A stretch of DNA of 64,000 bases, from contig NZ_CP141590.1 of NCBI RefSeq assembly GCF_035581365.1, forward strand, positions 2,476,001 through 2,540,000, written 5' to 3'. The notes beneath the pieces are model-generated. The model had not been told where the DNA came from. It saw only the letters and a program-made list of their open reading frames with translations, and did not search any database. Shown here piece by piece: positions 59,917 to 64,000 of the stretch (the stretch's first letter is position 1; every line of letters starts with the position of its first letter). This DNA is from Tsuneonella sp. CC-YZS046. GTDB lineage: Bacteria > Pseudomonadota > Alphaproteobacteria > Sphingomonadales > Sphingomonadaceae. The position numbers and the translations under genes were made by a program.

Positions 59917-60903
59917 TCAATCGAGGCGATGTTCCCCGCGCACCCAGCGGACCGTCCCCGAACTGGCGCGCATGACCACGCTTTCCGTCGTCATCCTGCC
60001 GCCCTTCAGGCGCTTGACGCCCTCCAGCAGCGAACCGTCGGTCACGCCGGTCGCCGCGAAGATGCAGTCGCCCTTGGCGAGGTCTTCCAGCTTGTAGACG
60101 CGGTTGAGATCCTCGATGCCCCATTTGCGGGCGCGGGCGCGCTCATCCTCGTTGCGGAACAGAAGGCGGCCGTTGAACTGGCCGCCCACGCAGCGCAGCG
60201 CCGCCGCGGCCAGCACGCCTTCGGGCGCGCCGCCCGATCCCATATACATGTCGATGGTGGTGTCCGGATCGGTGGTGGCGATGACGCCCGCCACATCGCC
60301 ATCGGGAATGAGCTGGATGCCGCAGCCGATCTCGCGCAACTCCGCGATCAGCTCGGCATGGCGCGGCCGGTCGAGCACGCAGACGATGATCTCGTCGGCG
60401 GCGACGCCCTTGGCCGCGGCCACCGCCTCCACATTCTCCCGCACGCTGCGATCAAGATCGATCACGCCCTCGGGATAGCCCGGCCCGACCGCCAGCTTGT
60501 CCATATAGACGTCGGGCGCGTTGAGCAGGCATCCTTCCTCGGCGGCGGCGAGCACGGCCAGGGCATTCGGCCCCGCCTTGGCGGTGATGGTGGTGCCTTC
60601 CAGAGGATCGAGCGCGATATCGATCTTCGGCCCCTTGTCGGGCGCCCCGCCCACCTTCTCGCCGATGTAGAGCATCGGCGCCTCGTCGCGCTCACCCTCG
60701 CCGATCACCACGGTGCCGTCGATATAAAGCCCGTCGAACGCCCGGCGCATCGCTTCGACCGCGGCGGCGTCGGCCGCCTTCTCGTCCCCGCGCCCGATCA
60801 GCTTCGATGCGGCGATCGCGGCCGCTTCGGTCACGCGGACCATTTCCAGGACAAGAACGCGATCGAGGACGTGGCTGGCGGGCGTGGCTTTCTGTTGCGG
60901 CAT
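59917..60903 (-). CDS. glpX: Class II fructose-1,6-bisphosphatase
   Basis: 328 residues. GEGERDEAPMLYIGE and the lithium-sensitive metal motif DPLEGTT are clear, along with YMGSGGAPEGVLAAAALRC. It hydrolyses fructose 1,6-bisphosphate in gluconeogenesis. Possible extra activity on sedoheptulose bisphosphate is known for some members. It lies just after hom on the same strand, with a hairpin in the gap. Confidence 0.97.
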   Translation of the reverse strand: MPQQKATPASHVLDRVLVLEMVRVTEAAAIAASKLIGRGDEKAADAAAVEAMRRAFDGLYIDGTVVIGEGERDEAPMLYIGEKVGGAPDKGPKIDIALDPLEGTTITAKAGPNALAVLAAAEEGCLLNAPDVYMDKLAVGPGYPEGVIDLDRSVRENVEAVAAAKGVAADEIIVCVLDRPRHAELIAELREIGCGIQLIPDGDVAGVIATTDPDTTIDMYMGSGGAPEGVLAAAALRCVGGQFNGRLLFRNEDERARARKWGIEDLNRVYKLEDLAKGDCIFAATGVTDGSLLEGVKRLKGGRMTTESVVMRASSGTVRWVRGEHRLD

Positions 60904-60933
60904 AGGTTCCTAATCCGGCTGGCTGTGGAATGC

Positions 60934-60958
60934 CCCCTGGGTGTTCGTCACCCAGGGG
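60934..60958. terminator. 10-bp hairpin between hom and glpX
   Basis: CCCCTGGGTG and CACCCAGGGG flank a 5-base loop 13 bases beyond the hom stop. No T-tract follows, so it may pause or stabilise RNA rather than terminate. Confidence 0.55.
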
Positions 60959-60971
60959 CGATGTAACACCT

Positions 60972-62294
60972 TTATGTTGCAAGCAATTGCATGACCAGTG
61001 GAGAAGCCGTGAGGCTGGGCGAATTTTCCAGCAGGCGGAGCGCCTCCGTCACGCAGCTTTCCGGGCCGTCATGGGTGACGATGGCGACCAGCACCTCGCC
61101 GCCTTCCTCCTGCCGCCCCTTCTGGATCATGCTTTCGATCGAAACGCCGGCATCGCGCATGGCGGCGGTGATCTCGGCCAGCACGCCCGGACGATCCGTC
61201 ACCGCGAAGCGGATGTAGCGGCGGCCGCTGCGATGGCCCGATTCGGCGGGGGCCAAGGCCTTGAGGTCCGCCACCGGCATGGAGAAGGGCGGATCGATCT
61301 CCCCCTCGCTTTCCCACAGCCGGGCGATATCGATAAGGTCCGCCACCACCGCGCTCGCGGTTGGCCCGTCGCCCGCGCCCGCGCCCTGGAACAGCAGCCG
61401 CCCGGCGAAATTGCCTTCCGCCACCACCGCATTGGTCGCGCCGTCCACATGCGCCAGGGGATGGCCTTCGGGCACGAGATAGGGCTGGACCCGCTGGAAC
61501 AGGCCGGTTCCATCGCCGGAGATATCCGGTTCGGCCATGCCGATCAGGCGGATGACATAGCCCAGCGTTTCCGCCTGGGCGATGTCCGCGGCGCGCAGGG
61601 CCGAGATGCCGGTGGTGTCGACATGCGCGAAATCGAGCTTGGTGCCGAAGGCGATCGCCGCCAGGATCGCCAGCTTGTGCGCCGCATCCGTCCCTTCGAT
61701 ATCGAAGGTCGGATCGGCTTCGGCGTAGCCCAGCCCCTGCGCTTCCGCGAGCACATCGGCGAAATCGCGGCCGGTATCCTCCATGGTGGAGAGGATGTAA
61801 TTGCAGGTGCCGTTGAGAATGCCGTAGATGCGCTCGATCACATTGGCCGCCGCGCCTTCGCGCAGCCCCTTGATGACCGGGATGCCGCCCGCGACCGCCG
61901 CCTCGAATTTCAGGGGAACGCTCGCCTCCTCGGCCGCCTGGGCCAGCGACAGCCCATGATGCGCGATCATCGCCTTGTTCGCCGTGACCAGCGCCTTGCC
62001 TTCGCGGATGGCATTGCGGGCGAGGGTCAGGGCCGGGCCATCCGATCCGCCGACAAGCTCGACCACGACATCGACATCCGCGCGCGCGGCCATGCGGGTC
62101 ATGTCGTCTTCCCAGGCAAAGCCGGAAAGATCGACGCCCCGGTCCTTGGTGCGATCGCGGGCGCTGACCGCCACGACGCGAATCTCCCGCCCCGCCCGGC
62201 GCGTGATCAGTTCGCGATTGACTTCCAGCAAGCGGATGACGCCCGCGCCGACGGTCCCAAGCCCAGCCAGCGCAATACGAAGCGGTTCGGCCAT
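60972..62294 (-). CDS. hom: Homoserine dehydrogenase
   Basis: 440 residues. NAD(P)-binding GLGTVGAGV, the substrate motif AAVAGGIPVIKGLREG and LNGTCNYIL, and a C-terminal ACT domain (RYIRFAVTDRPGVLAEITA) are typical. It reduces aspartate semialdehyde to homoserine for threonine, methionine and isoleucine. The ACT domain suggests feedback control by threonine. Confidence 0.97.
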   Translation of the reverse strand: MAEPLRIALAGLGTVGAGVIRLLEVNRELITRRAGREIRVVAVSARDRTKDRGVDLSGFAWEDDMTRMAARADVDVVVELVGGSDGPALTLARNAIREGKALVTANKAMIAHHGLSLAQAAEEASVPLKFEAAVAGGIPVIKGLREGAAANVIERIYGILNGTCNYILSTMEDTGRDFADVLAEAQGLGYAEADPTFDIEGTDAAHKLAILAAIAFGTKLDFAHVDTTGISALRAADIAQAETLGYVIRLIGMAEPDISGDGTGLFQRVQPYLVPEGHPLAHVDGATNAVVAEGNFAGRLLFQGAGAGDGPTASAVVADLIDIARLWESEGEIDPPFSMPVADLKALAPAESGHRSGRRYIRFAVTDRPGVLAEITAAMRDAGVSIESMIQKGRQEEGGEVLVAIVTHDGPESCVTEALRLLENSPSLTASPLVMQLLAT

Positions 62295-62369
62295 TCATGC
62301 CCCCTTTCGCGGCGGCGCACTAAGCCATGAAACCCCGAAAGGCCATAGCGCAATGCCCCGGAGCAGCGC

Positions 62370-63239
62370 TTAAGGTTGTGAAAGCCTGCTGCGCCCGCAG
62401 TCGCCCAGTTCGCGCCTGACCAGGCGGTAATCCTCTTCGGCCAGGGCGCGGGATGCCTGATCGGCGCCCAGATTGGCCCTTGCCGGCAGCCGGGGCGGCA
62501 GGAAGCAGGCGAGGCGATACCATGCCAGCGTCTCCCGCACCGGCGGGCCGGTCACGCCGTCCACCAGCTCGCCCCATGAAACGCCCCAGGTGGGATCGCC
62601 GCCCGGCCGGCGAATTACCGAAATCAGGGCCACGTCCTGATCGCTGGTCCTCAGGAACAGCTGGGTTTCCGATTCGCCCGCGAGATTGCCCGGGACGGAG
62701 AGGATGTCCCTCACCCCGCTCACGCTTGGCGGACGATCGGGCGCGGAAAGTTCCTGAAGCACGGAGCGCAGCCGGGTTTCCAGTTCCCCGTTGGCCGGCA
62801 ATTGCGCGTCCGGGGCGACAAGCTGGATTTCCTCGGGCCTGCCGGGAACCGGACGGGCGAGGAGAATGACCTGGCTCCCGGTCAGCTTCGGAACCTTGCC
62901 GTTCTGACCAATCGGAACATCTGCCAGATAGCGCAGCGAATCACTCGCAACAACGCCGCGCACCGGCTGCTCGACCCTGGCCACGATATAGAGGCGGACA
63001 TGCCCCTGCCGTAGGCCGGGGGACCGTTCGGCCTCGACCGTCGCCTGCTTGCGAATCTTGGCCTTGATCACCAGGCTCGCCGGCTCGGCCAGATCCACCA
63101 GATCGGCGTAGGTGAGCGCCGGCGAGACGGCGGCGGCGGGTGGCGTTTGCGCCCGCGCCGGGGCCGCGCCGCACAACGCCAGAATGGACAGCGAACCGCC
63201 CAGAAGGATCATGTGGCGCGGAAATACTCGAAAATTCAT
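62370..63239 (-). CDS. Secreted protein of unknown function
   Basis: 289 residues from ATG 63239, with a signal peptide ending near ARAQ. The mature part has DLVDLAEPASLVIKAKIRKQ, QPVRGVVASDSLRYLADVP, KLTGSQVILLARPVPGRPEEI and TWGVSWGELVDGV segments, and two late cysteines. It belongs to a conserved but unnamed periplasmic family of sphingomonads, as I recall. The first half could be a beta-sandwich. No function is inferred. Confidence 0.75.
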   Translation of the reverse strand: MNFRVFPRHMILLGGSLSILALCGAAPARAQTPPAAAVSPALTYADLVDLAEPASLVIKAKIRKQATVEAERSPGLRQGHVRLYIVARVEQPVRGVVASDSLRYLADVPIGQNGKVPKLTGSQVILLARPVPGRPEEIQLVAPDAQLPANGELETRLRSVLQELSAPDRPPSVSGVRDILSVPGNLAGESETQLFLRTSDQDVALISVIRRPGGDPTWGVSWGELVDGVTGPPVRETLAWYRLACFLPPRLPARANLGADQASRALAEEDYRLVRRELGDCGRSRLSQP

Positions 63240-63557
63240 CAGGATCCTCAAATGGTCTGTCGATGACGCGAGCCAGCATAGCGCAAAGCCATGCAAATCC
63301 TAAGCTGGATGGAAGAGCTTGAATTGCACGTTAACCGATAAAGCGTTTGCGCTGTTTTGTCTTCGCCGTTAAAGACCCCAAAAAAACGGGCGATTAAGCC
63401 CGGAGGTCCCGGATGCGCCCTGCCAGGGGTCGGATTGGCCATTTGGTCATTTCCGCCGGGTTGAAATTTCAAGCTAGCGCACTGGGCGGGTCTTTCTTAA
63501 CCTGCCCTAGGCGTGTCCCGGCCTCTTTCCGGGACTGGTATGGAGTGATGCGACTGA
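63240..63557. other. Intergenic region upstream of tonB
   Basis: 318 bases between the divergent secreted-protein and tonB genes. It holds a 7-bp hairpin (GTCCCGG/CCGGGAC, 63515-63535), which ends 22 bases before the tonB ATG, and some AT-rich stretches. No gene or clear promoter box was recognised. Iron-box (Fur) sites were not evident. Confidence 0.6.
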
Positions 63558-64000
63558 ATGGCTTACGCTGACCAACAGATGAGCGGTAACCGTATTATCG
63601 CGCTGATCATCGTTGCCCTTGTGCATGTCGCGCTCGGTTATGCCCTTGTTACCGGCCTCGCCTTCGAAGCGGTGAAGCAGGTGGCCAAGCGCGTGACCAC
63701 GATCGACATCGAGGAGGAAAAGAAGCCGGAGGAACCGCCGCCGCCGCCGCCGGAACAGAAGAACGTTCCGCCGCCGCCGGTTGCGCCGCCGCCGCCGATC
63801 AGCATTAATACGAAACCGCCCGAGATCGTAACAACGGTAACGCCGCCGCCCCCGGCTCCGATCGTGCTGGCCCCGCCGCCGCCAGCGGCTCCGCCGCCGC
63901 CGCGGGTGCAGCCGAAATCGGCCACCCCGAAGGGCAACCCCGGTAGCTGGGCCACCCCTGACGACTATCCTTCCCGCGCCCTGCGCGAAGATCGGGAAGG
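63558..64000 (+). CDS. TonB-type energy transducer (C-terminus outside window)
   Basis: The first 147 residues are present. One N-terminal membrane helix (IIALIIVALVHVALGYAL) carries the conserved His of the TonB helix. It is followed by a Glu/Lys region and long Pro runs that would span the periplasm. The C-terminal domain that touches outer-membrane receptors is not in the window. ExbB and ExbD genes usually follow. Confidence 0.9.
   Translation, partial: MAYADQQMSGNRIIALIIVALVHVALGYALVTGLAFEAVKQVAKRVTTIDIEEEKKPEEPPPPPPEQKNVPPPPVAPPPPISINTKPPEIVTTVTPPPPAPIVLAPPPPAAPPPPRVQPKSATPKGNPGSWATPDDYPSRALREDRE

Overview
The window looks like chromosomal DNA of an alphaproteobacterium in the order Sphingomonadales. 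The signs are very high GC, a serine palmitoyltransferase gene coupled to its own acyl carrier protein (sphingolipid synthesis), a usg gene, a DUF3572 gene, a DksA homologue that has lost its zinc cysteines, and a gene transfer agent (GTA) cluster of the Rhodobacter/Sphingomonas type. The family or genus cannot be fixed by eye. No rRNA, tRNA, CRISPR array, integrase or intact insertion sequence was seen.

Layout. 1-3.5 kb: end of a DUF4112 gene, a peptide-binding lipoprotein, a PilZ protein, DksA and a Sel1-like protein. 3.6-6.8 kb: a tightly overlapping minus-strand operon (DUF3572, HAD hydrolase, RidA, glycerophosphodiesterase, FemAB/GNAT-like protein). 6.9-9.5 kb: a DivK-like response regulator, the sphingolipid acp-spt pair and OsmC. 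9.5-13.3 kb: usg, a second PilZ protein, a four-copy tandem palindrome array, a VTT/DedA-type membrane protein and a membrane glycosyltransferase. 13.4-27.5 kb: an apparently complete GTA structural cluster, all on the plus strand and mostly with 4-bp start/stop overlaps, from small terminase to DUF2793. It has no integrase, repressor, replication or lysis gene. 27.5-34.8 kb: SodC, QueC, a secreted DUF3617-like protein, argD-argF-hslO, a double cold-shock protein, TerC and a phosphatase-like protein. 34.8-36.0 kb: a gene-poor, structured stretch with no recognisable gene. 36.0-45.1 kb: a 2380-residue autotransporter whose barrel is followed by a polyproline linker and an OmpA peptidoglycan-binding domain, divergent from a SARP/TPR-type regulator. 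45.3-47.9 kb: glnK-amtB behind a textbook sigma-54 promoter with an upstream palindrome, then an endonuclease-family protein. 48-64 kb: MFS transporter, prfC, an epimerase, pheS-pheT, an AraC regulator, rpmI-rplT, small enzymes, hisN-like, prs, glpX, hom, a secreted protein of unknown function, and the start of a tonB gene that leaves the window.

Systems. The GTA genes would build a capsid and siphovirus-like tail that package host DNA. The TIM-barrel-like domain usually found in gp15 appears instead to be fused to gp12, and a strong intrinsic terminator sits just upstream of the capsid gene. The nitrogen genes form one NtrC/RpoN-type unit. The giant autotransporter-OmpA protein and its divergent regulator are the best candidate for an undescribed cell-surface system. 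A family of GATTTC/GAAATC palindromes is scattered at gene ends (1.8, 10.3-10.5 and 49.3 kb), and a different REP-like palindrome lies inside the GTA cluster.
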